Shown piece after piece: positions 25,479 to 34,633 of a DNA stretch of 64,000 nt. A model generated the notes under the pieces. It saw nothing but the letters and a program-made list of their open reading frames with translations, made no database searches and was not told the DNA's origin. The stretch's first letter is position 1. Each line of letters opens with the position of its first letter. Made by a program: the position numbers and the translations under genes. Origin of the DNA: Photorhabdus akhurstii (lineage in GTDB: Bacteria > Pseudomonadota > Gammaproteobacteria > Enterobacterales > Enterobacteriaceae); NCBI RefSeq assembly GCF_018448925.1, contig NZ_RCWE01000003.1:124001-188000 (forward strand), given 5' to 3'.

Positions 25479-26312
25479 TTAACTTAACTCAGGAATCAAC
25501 ATCCGAATAAAATTTGCTTGTTCCGGTGATATATCATCGTCGTTGTTTATGGAATGCTTAACCAGCTCCAAGTTCGTGTCATTAATAAAATTTTCAGTGA
25601 TTGAAATTCCTGCCTCCAAATTTTTAACTTGATGATAGTGTGTACAAGGCGTGAAAACAATATCACCAGGATTCTGTACACAATGAATACCCTGAGCCTG
25701 AACGAAATCGGGATATAAGACCCGATCAGGGTTAAAAGCATCAACTTTGCCATAACCTATTTTCATTGCTTCTTCCGGCCCATAAAATATCCACTCTTTT
25801 CGACCACTCATCACCGCATTCCAGGCATGAGTAGAAGCAATGTCCAAATGCATACGAGAGCCGCTGTTTTTAGGCCCCATATAAATCCAGCGAAGTAATA
25901 GTAATGCTGCTTCATTATGCAAAATATCGTCTGCAACACGCTGACGAATTAAGCAAGAAAAATAGTCAGGGACCTCATAATCATTGACTAACTCTTTAAA
26001 ATAGAGCGAAAACGGCCACGCAGAAACGTAATAAGGATCGGGTTCTTCTACATCTTTTATATAATCAATATAGTCACCAAGAGACATATATTTATTATCT
26101 TTATTATTTGATGATCGAAATACTTTTATCAGGTGATGACCAAATTTTTGCTGAAAATAGTCCCATGTCCACTTTGTTCTTGCTACCCACTGTTCAGCGC
26201 CTCCTCGAATAATAAAATGGACTCTATTCAGCATACAAGCAAATACATCCTCTATGGATGGCATGGTGAACTCTACGCATTTCTGATAACCAGAATTAGA
26301 AAAATCCATCAT
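25479..26312 (-). CDS. JmjC/cupin-type Fe(II)/2-oxoglutarate hydroxylase
   Basis: 277 residues. The facial triad is visible: H155-x-D157 (SRMHLDIASTHAWNAVMSG) and a distal His in PCTHYHQVKN (H227 most likely). They are framed by GRKEWIFYGPEE and NPGDIVFTP as in cupin_8/JmjC proteins such as JMJD6. Such enzymes hydroxylate amino-acid side chains, including those of peptides and RiPPs. It runs codirectionally, about 650 nt upstream of the precursor and inside the ERIC-bracketed block. I infer it is an extra tailoring enzyme; a separate protein-hydroxylase role remains possible. Confidence 0.75.
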   Translation of the reverse strand: MMDFSNSGYQKCVEFTMPSIEDVFACMLNRVHFIIRGGAEQWVARTKWTWDYFQQKFGHHLIKVFRSSNNKDNKYMSLGDYIDYIKDVEEPDPYYVSAWPFSLYFKELVNDYEVPDYFSCLIRQRVADDILHNEAALLLLRWIYMGPKNSGSRMHLDIASTHAWNAVMSGRKEWIFYGPEEAMKIGYGKVDAFNPDRVLYPDFVQAQGIHCVQNPGDIVFTPCTHYHQVKNLEAGISITENFINDTNLELVKHSINNDDDISPEQANFIRMLIPELS

Positions 26313-26343
26313 ATTTATATCGTTCCAAAGAATAAATAGTTTT

Positions 26344-26468
26344 TACCCGTCATCTTTCAAGTCGCCTCTTTGTTGGCTGCACTCACTCACCCCGGTAACA
26401 GAGTTTTCTATGCTCCCGGGGATTCGCTCCCTTGCCGCCGCGATGCATCTTGAAATCCATAGGGTATA
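26344..26468 (-). repeat. ERIC element (near full length)
   Basis: A reverse-oriented ERIC: TACCCGTCATCTTTCAAG at the left, CTCCCGGGGATTCGCTCC core, AAATCCATAGGGTATA at the right; about 125 bp. Opposite in orientation to the ERIC at 19866; the two flank the RiPP cluster. Confidence 0.85.
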
Positions 26469-27692
26469 TGACAATAAATAGGCTTTTTAAAATCACGCTG
26501 TACCTTTTAAAAGAGGGCATTAATAATGTACTGATTTTTTTAACCCTTAGTTGAATCATTGCCGATAAAAAGGCGTTTACGATCGCCAAGAAAGTGAATA
26601 ATGTTAAAAACATAATGTGCTTGTTCTTTTTTCCTGATTTTAAAACCACACTGACAGATAAAAACGGATTTTCTTAACACCTGTTTTATCACATTGGGAT
26701 AAAGGTGGGATTAATCATTATTTTAATGAGTGAAAGTTGCTATAACCATTTGCTTTCAAATGGAATGAAAAATGGCAATCCATATGATTTAACCTGAGCA
26801 AATTGGATCGTTGGAGTTAATAGAAAACGCGACACTGAAAGATTAAAGGCATTAAAAACAGTGTTAAATCCCTCCGATGGTAACAAAATACCATTCCCAT
26901 GCAGATTGCTAATACAAATTTTCTCGTTTTATTACTGAGGAAAACTCAGCAGTGATAGTCGAGACGTTAAAAGTCAATAATCTGAAATGTGCATGTTCAC
27001 TGCGTGCACGTTAATCGTAAATAATCACTAATATTATAGTTAATAAAGATATAATAACTTGAGTGTTTTATCTATCTATATTGGTGAAAGTTGATGGAAA
27101 ATATAAATTTAAAAAAACACCTTTCTTGAGAATTTTTGTTTTTTTATTGAAGAAAAAAAGACATTTAGAATATTGTTCCCCGTAACAATTTAAATATAAA
27201 TTGTTTTTATTTTATACTGAAAGTATTTATATGATTTTTTTGTTTATAATATAAGACTAAATTTGTTTGACAGTTTTGTATTTGATGATTATTGTTCATC
27301 CCTGATTTGCAGGTGTTATTTAAAATACAATAATATCTCTTGTTATTATTTCTTTTAAATATGAATGGAATTTTGTGATGCTATTCAATTTATTGTTTTT
27401 ATTGGAAATTTTTATTTTCACAAATTAATTAATATGGGTGATTGTATTTGATTGATAATAAATTGAAACTATTTCTAATGTAATGGTTCGTTATTGCATA
27501 TTTGTTTTTAAATTTAGTGTAAATCTGAGCGTGATTCGTCATCTTAATTGCTGATGAATGCATGGTTATTTTTTTACAATTGATGTAAAGCAGTAAAAAT
27601 ATCCTCACTATAAGAGGGTGACAATTATTTTTCCGTCGTTATTGACAAAATATTTAAAATAGATTGGCCGCGGGCCATATAGGAGTAAATAA
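26469..27692. other. Long AT-rich intergenic region upstream of the pap operon
   Basis: No credible gene: the frames on either strand are short, and the 26383-26649 minus-strand frame borrows ERIC sequence. The last 700 bp are exceptionally AT-rich, as in H-NS-silenced promoter regions. A TTGACA at 27643-27648 lacks a matching -10 at standard spacing. Confidence 0.5.
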
Positions 27693-29126
27693 GTGAAATA
27701 CGACTTTATTGTCGTTGGTTCAGGGGCAATTGCAGGTTCAATCGCTTATGAGCTGGCAAGCAGAAATTTCTCGGTTTGTAGGGTTGGAGAGACTGATCGA
27801 ACCAATGCCGCCTCCAAAGCCGCCGGTGCAATGAATGGCTGTTTTGGCGAAATTACCAGTGGTTTATTAGCCAGTGAACACGGTAAGTTGAAATTGAATA
27901 TGGATTGTATCGCCAAAGAGCTTTGGCCGGCTTGGGCGCAACGGTTAGCTGACGCTTCCGGTGATACCCGATCGTTGTTCACCGCTCAAGGCACTCATGT
28001 GATACTCAACACTGCCGGGATGGAAGAGATTGACACTATCAATTATGAGGCTATCGAGCAAACTCTGATCGATTATGCGGCTGCTTATGAAACTGTTGAT
28101 CCACGTGAAATTGAGTGGTTGAAACCCAACGATTTAGTGCGTCCGCTGCGTGCTCTGTATATCCCTGATGAACATGCGCTGAACTCGCATTTATTGCTGG
28201 AAAAGCTGGATGCGGCATTTGTGGCTGAGGGTGGGGTTCTGAAAGCAGAGAATATTAAATGTGTGCTAATCGAAGAGGGTGTAGCCACCGGCGTTGAATT
28301 GCTGAGTGGCGAGCGTTTAATGGCAGATAAAGTCGTTGTGGCTGCCGGTGCGCACTCGTTGGATCTGTTATCAAATATACCTTCTATTGTTCGCCAGATT
28401 CCGCCAATCTTTGCCGGCTATGGGGTATCCATTCTGGTCAAGATGCCGAAAGGCAGAGAATTGCCGACCTCAGTCATCCGTACCCCGAACCGGGCATTTG
28501 CCTGTGGGCTGCATTGTGTGCCACGCGGTGATGGTGTGCTGTATCTTGGCGCGACCAATATTCTGTCTGAAAAACCACGCAGTCAGGCGCTGATTTCTGA
28601 TGTGCAGTTCTTGTTGGATTGTGCGTTAGATCAGTTGGATATTAACTTACATGATGCTGAAATCCTTTCAATCCAGGTTGGCAACCGGCCAATCCCGGCT
28701 GATGGATTCCCGTTGATTGGTGAATGTGGCGTGAATGGTCTTTGGCTGGCTACCGGTACTTATCGCGATGGCTTACATCAGTCGCCATTATTGGCGGATT
28801 ACATCGCCAACGCTTTGACGGGAGTAGAAAATAGACTGATTAATCTTGATGATTTCAAGCCCGTTCGTCCGCCGCTGGTGGGTTTCTCCCGTGAAGTAAT
28901 GGCTAAAGAGACCGCCCAACAAATGTTTGCCACCGGTTATGAATATCGTTGGGATATCAAACCTTACTGGCTGCCACTGCTGAATGAAGGGATGATGCGC
29001 AATTATCAGAATGTAATTGAGTCTCTTCATCCGCAGTTCACGCCACCGCCGGAGCTGGTCGCTTTCTCTCATATTTATGAATCTATGCGTGAACGGTTAC
29101 GTAGTTATTATGAGGCATGGTCATGA
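27693..29126 (+). CDS. DAO-family FAD-dependent oxidoreductase
   Basis: 477 residues from GTG 27693, 8 nt after TAGGAG. The N-terminus has the dinucleotide motif VVGSGAIAGSIAYELASRNF, and later VVVAAGAHSLDLL and NRPIPADGFPLIGE plus LATGTYRDGLHQSPLLADYI, as in glycine/D-amino-acid oxidase-type flavoproteins. In a cluster that builds 4-aminophenylalanine and an amino-ketone, it may oxidise an amine or dehydrogenate an intermediate. It is the first gene of the 27.7-36.2-kb operon, and its stop overlaps the next start (ATGA). Confidence 0.75.
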   Translation: MKYDFIVVGSGAIAGSIAYELASRNFSVCRVGETDRTNAASKAAGAMNGCFGEITSGLLASEHGKLKLNMDCIAKELWPAWAQRLADASGDTRSLFTAQGTHVILNTAGMEEIDTINYEAIEQTLIDYAAAYETVDPREIEWLKPNDLVRPLRALYIPDEHALNSHLLLEKLDAAFVAEGGVLKAENIKCVLIEEGVATGVELLSGERLMADKVVVAAGAHSLDLLSNIPSIVRQIPPIFAGYGVSILVKMPKGRELPTSVIRTPNRAFACGLHCVPRGDGVLYLGATNILSEKPRSQALISDVQFLLDCALDQLDINLHDAEILSIQVGNRPIPADGFPLIGECGVNGLWLATGTYRDGLHQSPLLADYIANALTGVENRLINLDDFKPVRPPLVGFSREVMAKETAQQMFATGYEYRWDIKPYWLPLLNEGMMRNYQNVIESLHPQFTPPPELVAFSHIYESMRERLRSYYEAWS

Positions 29127-29974
29127 GTTTTTCGCTGAAAGATCAAGTCGTCATTGATAACGCCAGGAAATTACTGTCAGAGGCAGGGGTTTGGGATGTG
29201 GAAACTGATCTCACATGTCTGATTGACCGTTATCTGGAAAGGCGTTGTAAGGACCGCGCCCGTGATGAATTTATGCTTGCGGTTCATGAACGCTGTAACC
29301 GGATACCACTTGGGCATATTGTCGGCACTGTGGATTTTGATGGATTGCCTCTGACGGTGGGGACGGGGGTATTTATTCCGCGTCCTCATAGCCAGGTTAT
29401 TCATAAATGGTTGGAGAATGAATATCAAGCGCCTCACGGGGCAGTGGTTCTGGATTTATGTTCCGGCAGTGGCGCCATCGGTTTAGCTATTGCTAAACGT
29501 CGCCCGGATTTAAAGGTCACTTGTATCGAATATGATGATGTGGCTTTTCAATATCTGACGCGCAATATCCATCGGTTGGCGAATTGGGCGATTAAAGCCG
29601 ATGCATTAAAAGCAGATTTACGGGATTGGCAAGCGTTTTCTCAATTTAACGAATCGGTGGCGTTGATTGTGGCGAATCCACCTTATGTGCCGGAACAGCA
29701 GGAAATATTGCCGGAATGGGAGGAGCATCATCCTTATGCGTCGGTGTATTCGGGGGATGATGGGCTTGACTTAACGCGGTTGATTATCAAACAAGCTAAA
29801 CAGCTCCTGCAATCAGAGGGTTGGTTAGTGATTGAACATGGTGAAAGCCAGGAAGAGAGCGTCAGAGCATTATTTGCAGATGCTGGTTTTTCTCTGGTAC
29901 GAACCATTATTGATGAAGATGTTTCTGACACAACGGGCAGTTCGGTAATCACTGTTGGTTGTAAGCTCCTTTGA
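29123..29974 (+). CDS. PrmC/HemK-like class I SAM methyltransferase
   Basis: 283 residues from ATG 29123 (ATGA overlap; an ATG 6 nt upstream is possible). The SAM-binding motif VVLDLCSGSGAIGLAIAKRR and the N6-type catalytic motif VANPPYVPEQQ are clear. PrmC itself methylates release-factor glutamine. A second, cluster-borne copy inside a biosynthetic operon suggests methylation of a nitrogen in the product, for example an aryl amine. The substrate is inferred only. Confidence 0.75.
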   Translation: MSFSLKDQVVIDNARKLLSEAGVWDVETDLTCLIDRYLERRCKDRARDEFMLAVHERCNRIPLGHIVGTVDFDGLPLTVGTGVFIPRPHSQVIHKWLENEYQAPHGAVVLDLCSGSGAIGLAIAKRRPDLKVTCIEYDDVAFQYLTRNIHRLANWAIKADALKADLRDWQAFSQFNESVALIVANPPYVPEQQEILPEWEEHHPYASVYSGDDGLDLTRLIIKQAKQLLQSEGWLVIEHGESQEESVRALFADAGFSLVRTIIDEDVSDTTGSSVITVGCKLL

Positions 29975-29998
29975 ACTTAACCAGTTGGAATCTAAATA

Positions 29999-31273
29999 AT
30001 GAATGTAAAACACAAGCAGGATTGGATGACAATTCGCCGGTCACGGACAACCGGCGCTTTAGCACAGGCTATCGATGAAGGTTTGACCAGCTTCACTGTC
30101 GTAGAGCGTCAAGGTAAGCAAGTTACTACAGAGGAAGGAAAAGTTTTTACTGAATTTGTTTCCTGCTCTTATTTGGGATTAGAACATCATCCTGCTTTAA
30201 TTGAAGCGGCAAATCAGGCAATGTCTCGCACAGGGATACATTTGTCATCGTCCCGTGGCGCGATGCGCCCACAATATTTGGGGCAATTAGAGAAACTGTT
30301 GGAAGAGATTTATCAGGGGGGGTCTGTTGCTGTGTTTACTTCCACCAGCAATGTTCACCTTGGTGTATTACCGTTATTGGGGAGTGGTTCTTTACCCAGT
30401 TATCCTCTTTCCCGGCCTGTACATTGGTTGATGGATAAAACCGCTCACGCATCTATGCAGGTATTACGCGGTATTCTCGAACAGTTCGGACCGGTATCTC
30501 GGGTTGATAGCGCAGATGTACAGTCAGTACAGCAAGCTTTGCAGAACTGTCAGGAGAATCATCAGACGCCTATCCTACTGATTGATGGTATTGGTTCAAT
30601 GAATGGTTTAATTCCGGTTGCGGAATTAACTCGACAATTGGCCGCGGCTGGAGGCTATGTCTATGTAGACGATGCTCATGGTATTTCCATTATGGGGCGT
30701 CATGGCGCCGGTTATGCCTTTGCTGCCCTTGACCATATTTTGCCGTCCAACTTCATACTTGCAGGTTCGTTATCCAAAGCATTTGGCGGCGCCGGGGGTT
30801 TTGTGGTGGTTGCAAGTGCCGATGATGTCGAAGTGATCAGTACCCTAGCGAACCCTCTGGTTTTTGGTCATTCGATCATGGTGCCGATGTTGGCAGCCAA
30901 CGTTGCCTCAGCAAAACTTCATCTTAGCCTTGAGATAGAAATCCGGCAGGAACAGTTATGGAAAAACATCAATCTATTTGATTCTCTGATGGGGAACCAT
31001 TTGATGAATGCCGGTGTTCAATCTCCCGTTCGTGGCGCTTTATTCGAAAATGAAGCAGAAGGGCTTGAAGCGGCTCGTTTGCTGCGTGACAACGGCATCT
31101 TATTGTTCCCGGTATTTTATCCACTGGTCCCGGATGGCAATGCGATGCTGCGTTTTGCCTTCTCTAGTGAACATAAGGCCGGCGAAATCAAACATTTAGT
31201 AAATACCTTATTTGAAATAAGGGAAAAGGGGCTGAATTGGGTTGAGCCACAGGCTGTAGTTCCACAGGTATAA
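29999..31273 (+). CDS. PLP-dependent alpha-oxoamine synthase (AONS/CqsA-like)
   Basis: 424 residues. Fold-type-I PLP signatures: YLGLEHHPALIEAANQAMSR, YVYVDDAHGISIMGRHGAG and the Schiff-base lysine in LAGSLSKAFGGAGGF. These enzymes condense an amino acid with an acyl-thioester and lose CO2, giving an alpha-amino ketone. With Pap genes beside it, the amino acid is probably 4-aminophenylalanine, and two amino-ketones could self-condense to a pyrazine. I recall a Pseudomonas pap cluster reported to make pyrazines this way (from memory, unchecked). Confidence 0.75.
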   Translation: MNVKHKQDWMTIRRSRTTGALAQAIDEGLTSFTVVERQGKQVTTEEGKVFTEFVSCSYLGLEHHPALIEAANQAMSRTGIHLSSSRGAMRPQYLGQLEKLLEEIYQGGSVAVFTSTSNVHLGVLPLLGSGSLPSYPLSRPVHWLMDKTAHASMQVLRGILEQFGPVSRVDSADVQSVQQALQNCQENHQTPILLIDGIGSMNGLIPVAELTRQLAAAGGYVYVDDAHGISIMGRHGAGYAFAALDHILPSNFILAGSLSKAFGGAGGFVVVASADDVEVISTLANPLVFGHSIMVPMLAANVASAKLHLSLEIEIRQEQLWKNINLFDSLMGNHLMNAGVQSPVRGALFENEAEGLEAARLLRDNGILLFPVFYPLVPDGNAMLRFAFSSEHKAGEIKHLVNTLFEIREKGLNWVEPQAVVPQV

Positions 31274-31316
31274 ACGACGCCAGCTTATCAATAAAGAAGA
31301 TAATTGAAATGAATCA

Positions 31317-31676
31317 GTGACGAAGATTAAACATATGACTCAATCAATAATAAATAAGCAGGGTATATTACAACCTTACAGGGAATCTCTGGATGATATT
31401 AATATACAGATTCTGGCGCTGCTTTCTGAACGAATGAAAGTCTGCATGAAAATCGCCGAGGTAAAGGCGGAACAGGATATTCCGATGATGCAGCCACAAC
31501 GTATTACCTCGTTATTGGATATGTTGCGGGATAAATCAACAGATTTTGGGTTACGGCCTGAATATACTGAAGCAATATTTCAACTGGTTATTGAAGAAAC
31601 TTGCCGTCGAGAAGAAGAGCTGATTGATCAGTTGTTACACGAGAAAGTAAAGAATAATGAAAATACTGCTCATTGA
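31317..31676 (+). CDS. papB: Chorismate mutase, 4-amino-4-deoxychorismate mutase (PapB)
   Basis: 119 residues from GTG 31317, or 113 from ATG 31335 (MTQSIINKQG). AroQ-type helical fold: YRESLDDINIQILALLSERM, KIAEVKAEQDIPMMQPQR and a C-terminal EYTEAIFQLVIEETCRREEE. Between an oxoamine synthase and an ADC synthase it should convert 4-amino-4-deoxychorismate to 4-amino-4-deoxyprephenate. Its 3' end overlaps papA by 20 nt. Alone it could be a plain chorismate mutase; context decides. Confidence 0.8.
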   Translation: MTKIKHMTQSIINKQGILQPYRESLDDINIQILALLSERMKVCMKIAEVKAEQDIPMMQPQRITSLLDMLRDKSTDFGLRPEYTEAIFQLVIEETCRREEELIDQLLHEKVKNNENTAH

Positions 31677-33732
31677 TAATTATGATTCCTTTACGCAAAA
31701 CATTGCTCAATATCTGTATGAAGTGACGGGCAGTGTGCCGTCTGTAGTCACCAATTCTTTGACTTATGAAGAGTTAACAATAGACGAATATGATGCGGTA
31801 GTCCTTTCTCCAGGGCCAGGACATCCGGCTGAAAGCAGTGATTTTGGTGTCTGTGCTGAGGTTATTGCACGTGCCAAAGTTCCACTGTTAGGTATTTGTC
31901 TCGGTCATCAGGGAATTAGCCTGGCATTTGGCGGCTGTGTGGAACATGCCCCCAATCCGGTACATGGCTATCGCAGCCGCATCAGGAACACTGGAGAAGG
32001 ATTATTCCTCGGTTTGCCTGAACAGTTTGAAGTGGTCAGATATCACTCGCTGGTATGTACCCGGCTTCCTGACAATCTAAAATGTACGGCCTGGACTGAT
32101 GATGGCTTAATCATGGCCATTGAGCACACCGAAAGGCCGATCTGGGGGGTTCAATTTCACCCTGAATCGATTGATTCTGAATATGGGCGTGAGCTACTCA
32201 GTAATTTCGTGCGTATAGCGGAGATGTATAAAGAGAATAACAAACAGGAGGTTGCCGCTCAGAATATATGCACTGATGTCAATGAGGCTTATCTTGCGGT
32301 AGGTGGAAGACAATATCTCAACCTGAATTATCGTGAATGTAAGGAGATAGTCGATCCTAAATCCTTGTTTATTCAACGTTACGGCAATGATACACACGCT
32401 TTCTGGCTTGATAGTGAAAATTCCGACAGACCTAATGCTCGTTTCTCAATGATGGGAAGCGGTAATGAACAGGGCGCTGTCAGGCTTGAATACAGTGTAC
32501 AGACAGAGAGTTTGCGTTTGACCGGTCCCGATGGCGAGAGGAGTGTTCAGGGAGACTTTTTCTCACTGATGTCTGAATTGCTTGGTTTTGTGGAAATTCT
32601 GACGCCAAAATCGATGCCATTTGTATTTAAAGGCGGCTTTGTCGGTTATTTAGGATATGAATTAAAAGCGCTGACAATCGGCAGCAACAAATACCGTTCA
32701 GAACATCCTGATGCCAGCTTAATATTTACTCCGCATTTTTTTGTATTTGATCACCAACAGAATAAGCTTTATGAGTGTCTTATCTCGCCAATAGGACAGC
32801 CACAAAATTGGCCGCCGGAACTTTTAATTACCAATGCAGAAAATACCGGTGAAGTGATACCTGACTTTATTCCTGGCGCTGTTGATCAGAATAAAATTTG
32901 TCTGGAATATGGCGCTCAGAAGTATATAGATGGAATCCATAAATCACTTCAATACATCACAGATGGTGAATCTTATGAAATCTGCCTGACGAATAGGGCC
33001 AAGATGGCTTATTCCGGGCATCCATTGGACGCTTATCGGCGTATGCGTTATGCCAGCCCTGTACCTTATGGCGCTTATCTGGCATGTGGGGATTTTTCTG
33101 TACTCAGTGCGTCGCCAGAAACGTTTTTACGTATTGATGAGACCAGAAATATTGAATCCAGACCGATTAAGGGGACCCGGCCACGAGGAAAAACGGCAGC
33201 AGATGATCAGCGTTTGCAGATGGAATTGAGTCAGTCCACTAAGGATAGGGCAGAAAATCTGATGATAGTGGACTTGGTGCGCCATGATCTTAATCAGGTA
33301 TGCCGTCCAGGCAGTGTGCATGTACCTGAATTATTTAAAGTTGAGAGCTTCTCTTCTGTACATCAATTGGTTTCGACCATTCGCGGTGAGTTATGCGAAG
33401 AAACGTCATCAATGGAGGCTATCCGGGCATGTTTTCCAGGAGGATCAATGACCGGAGCGCCGAAGAAACGTACAATGGAGATTATTGATGCTTTAGAGTC
33501 ATCGGCTCGCGGTGTTTACTCCGGCGCGCTTGGATGGCTATCTTTCAGTGGTGAAGTGGAATTGAGCATTGTGATACGTACGGCTGTATTACATCAAGAA
33601 TGTGCTGAATTTGGCATTGGAGGCGCAATTGTCGCTCATTCCGATCCTTATGGCGAATTTGAAGAAACATTGGTCAAAGCGAGTGTGCCCTATTTCAGTT
33701 TTAGTCATATGGCGGAGGAAGCGTGTGAGTAA
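31657..33732 (+). CDS. papA: Fused aminodeoxychorismate synthase (PapA, PabA-PabB fusion)
   Basis: 691 residues. The N-terminal glutamine amidotransferase carries SPGPGHPAESSDFGV, nucleophile Cys in LLGICLGHQGI and His-Glu in VQFHPESI. From about residue 210 there is a PabB chorismate-aminating domain: SRPIKGTRPRGK, whose Lys marks ADC synthase rather than anthranilate synthase, ENLMIVDLVRHDLNQV, and GGSMTGAPKKRTMEIID. It turns chorismate and glutamine into 4-amino-4-deoxychorismate, the entry step to 4-aminophenylalanine. It overlaps both neighbours. Confidence 0.9.
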   Translation: MKILLIDNYDSFTQNIAQYLYEVTGSVPSVVTNSLTYEELTIDEYDAVVLSPGPGHPAESSDFGVCAEVIARAKVPLLGICLGHQGISLAFGGCVEHAPNPVHGYRSRIRNTGEGLFLGLPEQFEVVRYHSLVCTRLPDNLKCTAWTDDGLIMAIEHTERPIWGVQFHPESIDSEYGRELLSNFVRIAEMYKENNKQEVAAQNICTDVNEAYLAVGGRQYLNLNYRECKEIVDPKSLFIQRYGNDTHAFWLDSENSDRPNARFSMMGSGNEQGAVRLEYSVQTESLRLTGPDGERSVQGDFFSLMSELLGFVEILTPKSMPFVFKGGFVGYLGYELKALTIGSNKYRSEHPDASLIFTPHFFVFDHQQNKLYECLISPIGQPQNWPPELLITNAENTGEVIPDFIPGAVDQNKICLEYGAQKYIDGIHKSLQYITDGESYEICLTNRAKMAYSGHPLDAYRRMRYASPVPYGAYLACGDFSVLSASPETFLRIDETRNIESRPIKGTRPRGKTAADDQRLQMELSQSTKDRAENLMIVDLVRHDLNQVCRPGSVHVPELFKVESFSSVHQLVSTIRGELCEETSSMEAIRACFPGGSMTGAPKKRTMEIIDALESSARGVYSGALGWLSFSGEVELSIVIRTAVLHQECAEFGIGGAIVAHSDPYGEFEETLVKASVPYFSFSHMAEEACE

Positions 33733-34612
33733 CCATAAAGTGGTCATTCTTGGTGGGCGAGGGGCTATTGGTTCTTTATTGAGTCGCCTTTTTACTGGTT
33801 GTGGTCACATAGCCTACAGTGTCGACAAACGAACGCAGGGAATGCGTTCTCATGACTATTATTCTCATGACTATCAGATTGATATCTTAAACCCGGCGGC
33901 TGATGCGGGAGAGGTTTTTAGTGGGGCGAAGGCGGTAGTCTTTGCCTTACCGGAAGCCGTCGCCATACAAGCGTTGCCTTGGGTGTTGTCTGCTGTTGGT
34001 GATGATGTACAGATCGTGTCAACCTGTTCAGTTCAGGCCCCTTTCTATTCTGCGTTAAGAGCTGCCGCCCCCGGGCAGCCTTTTATTGGTGTTAACCCGA
34101 TGTTCTCGCCATCTTTGCCGGAGCAAAAAAGGCCAGTTGCAGTCATTCTCGATAACTGTCATGTTAGTGAACATTGGATTGAGTGGGTATTGACGCAGGC
34201 TGATATGCGTATCAGTAGGATGACGCCGGAGGAACATGATCGGGTTATGGCGCTTTGTCAGGCTTTGCCTCATGCCGCGATCCTGATTTTTGGCCTGGTG
34301 CTGGCGAAAAGTCCGTTAGATATCCGTACTTTGGCAACAATTGCGCCACCGCCGATGCGTACAATGTTGGCGTTATTATCAAGGATCTTACGTAATCCAA
34401 TAGAAGTGTACTGGGACGTTCAATATGAAAACCCGATGGCTGCCGAACCGCGTCAGGCGTTGCTGCATGCCATACAACAGTTAAATTCGATAGTACAGGC
34501 TGGCGATCAAACTGAATTTGGCAATAACCTCGGAGATATTGCGCAACAACTGGGGGAACAGCTCGATATCAGTGCTGCTGATTGCCAGCATATTTTTTCA
34601 ACGCTTGAATGA
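33725..34612 (+). CDS. papC: 4-amino-4-deoxyprephenate dehydrogenase (PapC)
   Basis: 295 residues from GTG 33725, which overlaps papA by 8 nt; the longer frame from 33602 has no support. The NAD-binding start is KVVILGGRGAIGSLLSRLF, followed by VVFALPEAVAIQALPW and FIGVNPMFSPSLPEQKRPV as in TyrA/prephenate dehydrogenases. There is no chorismate-mutase domain fused. It oxidatively decarboxylates 4-amino-4-deoxyprephenate to 4-aminophenylpyruvate; a general aminotransferase would complete 4-aminophenylalanine. Confidence 0.85.
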   Translation: MSNHKVVILGGRGAIGSLLSRLFTGCGHIAYSVDKRTQGMRSHDYYSHDYQIDILNPAADAGEVFSGAKAVVFALPEAVAIQALPWVLSAVGDDVQIVSTCSVQAPFYSALRAAAPGQPFIGVNPMFSPSLPEQKRPVAVILDNCHVSEHWIEWVLTQADMRISRMTPEEHDRVMALCQALPHAAILIFGLVLAKSPLDIRTLATIAPPPMRTMLALLSRILRNPIEVYWDVQYENPMAAEPRQALLHAIQQLNSIVQAGDQTEFGNNLGDIAQQLGEQLDISAADCQHIFSTLE

Positions 34613-34633
34613 TATAGGAAAGGAGTTGAGGGG

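Noticed and set aside
26383-26649. 88-codon minus-strand frame with hydrophobic N-terminus
   Set aside because: About a third of it is ERIC sequence, there is no ribosome site, and it looks like chance.
26995-27012. Short palindrome GTGCACGTTAATCG region as a pap-operon operator
   Set aside because: It is about 700 nt from the first gene, with no promoter elements at proper spacing; unsupported.
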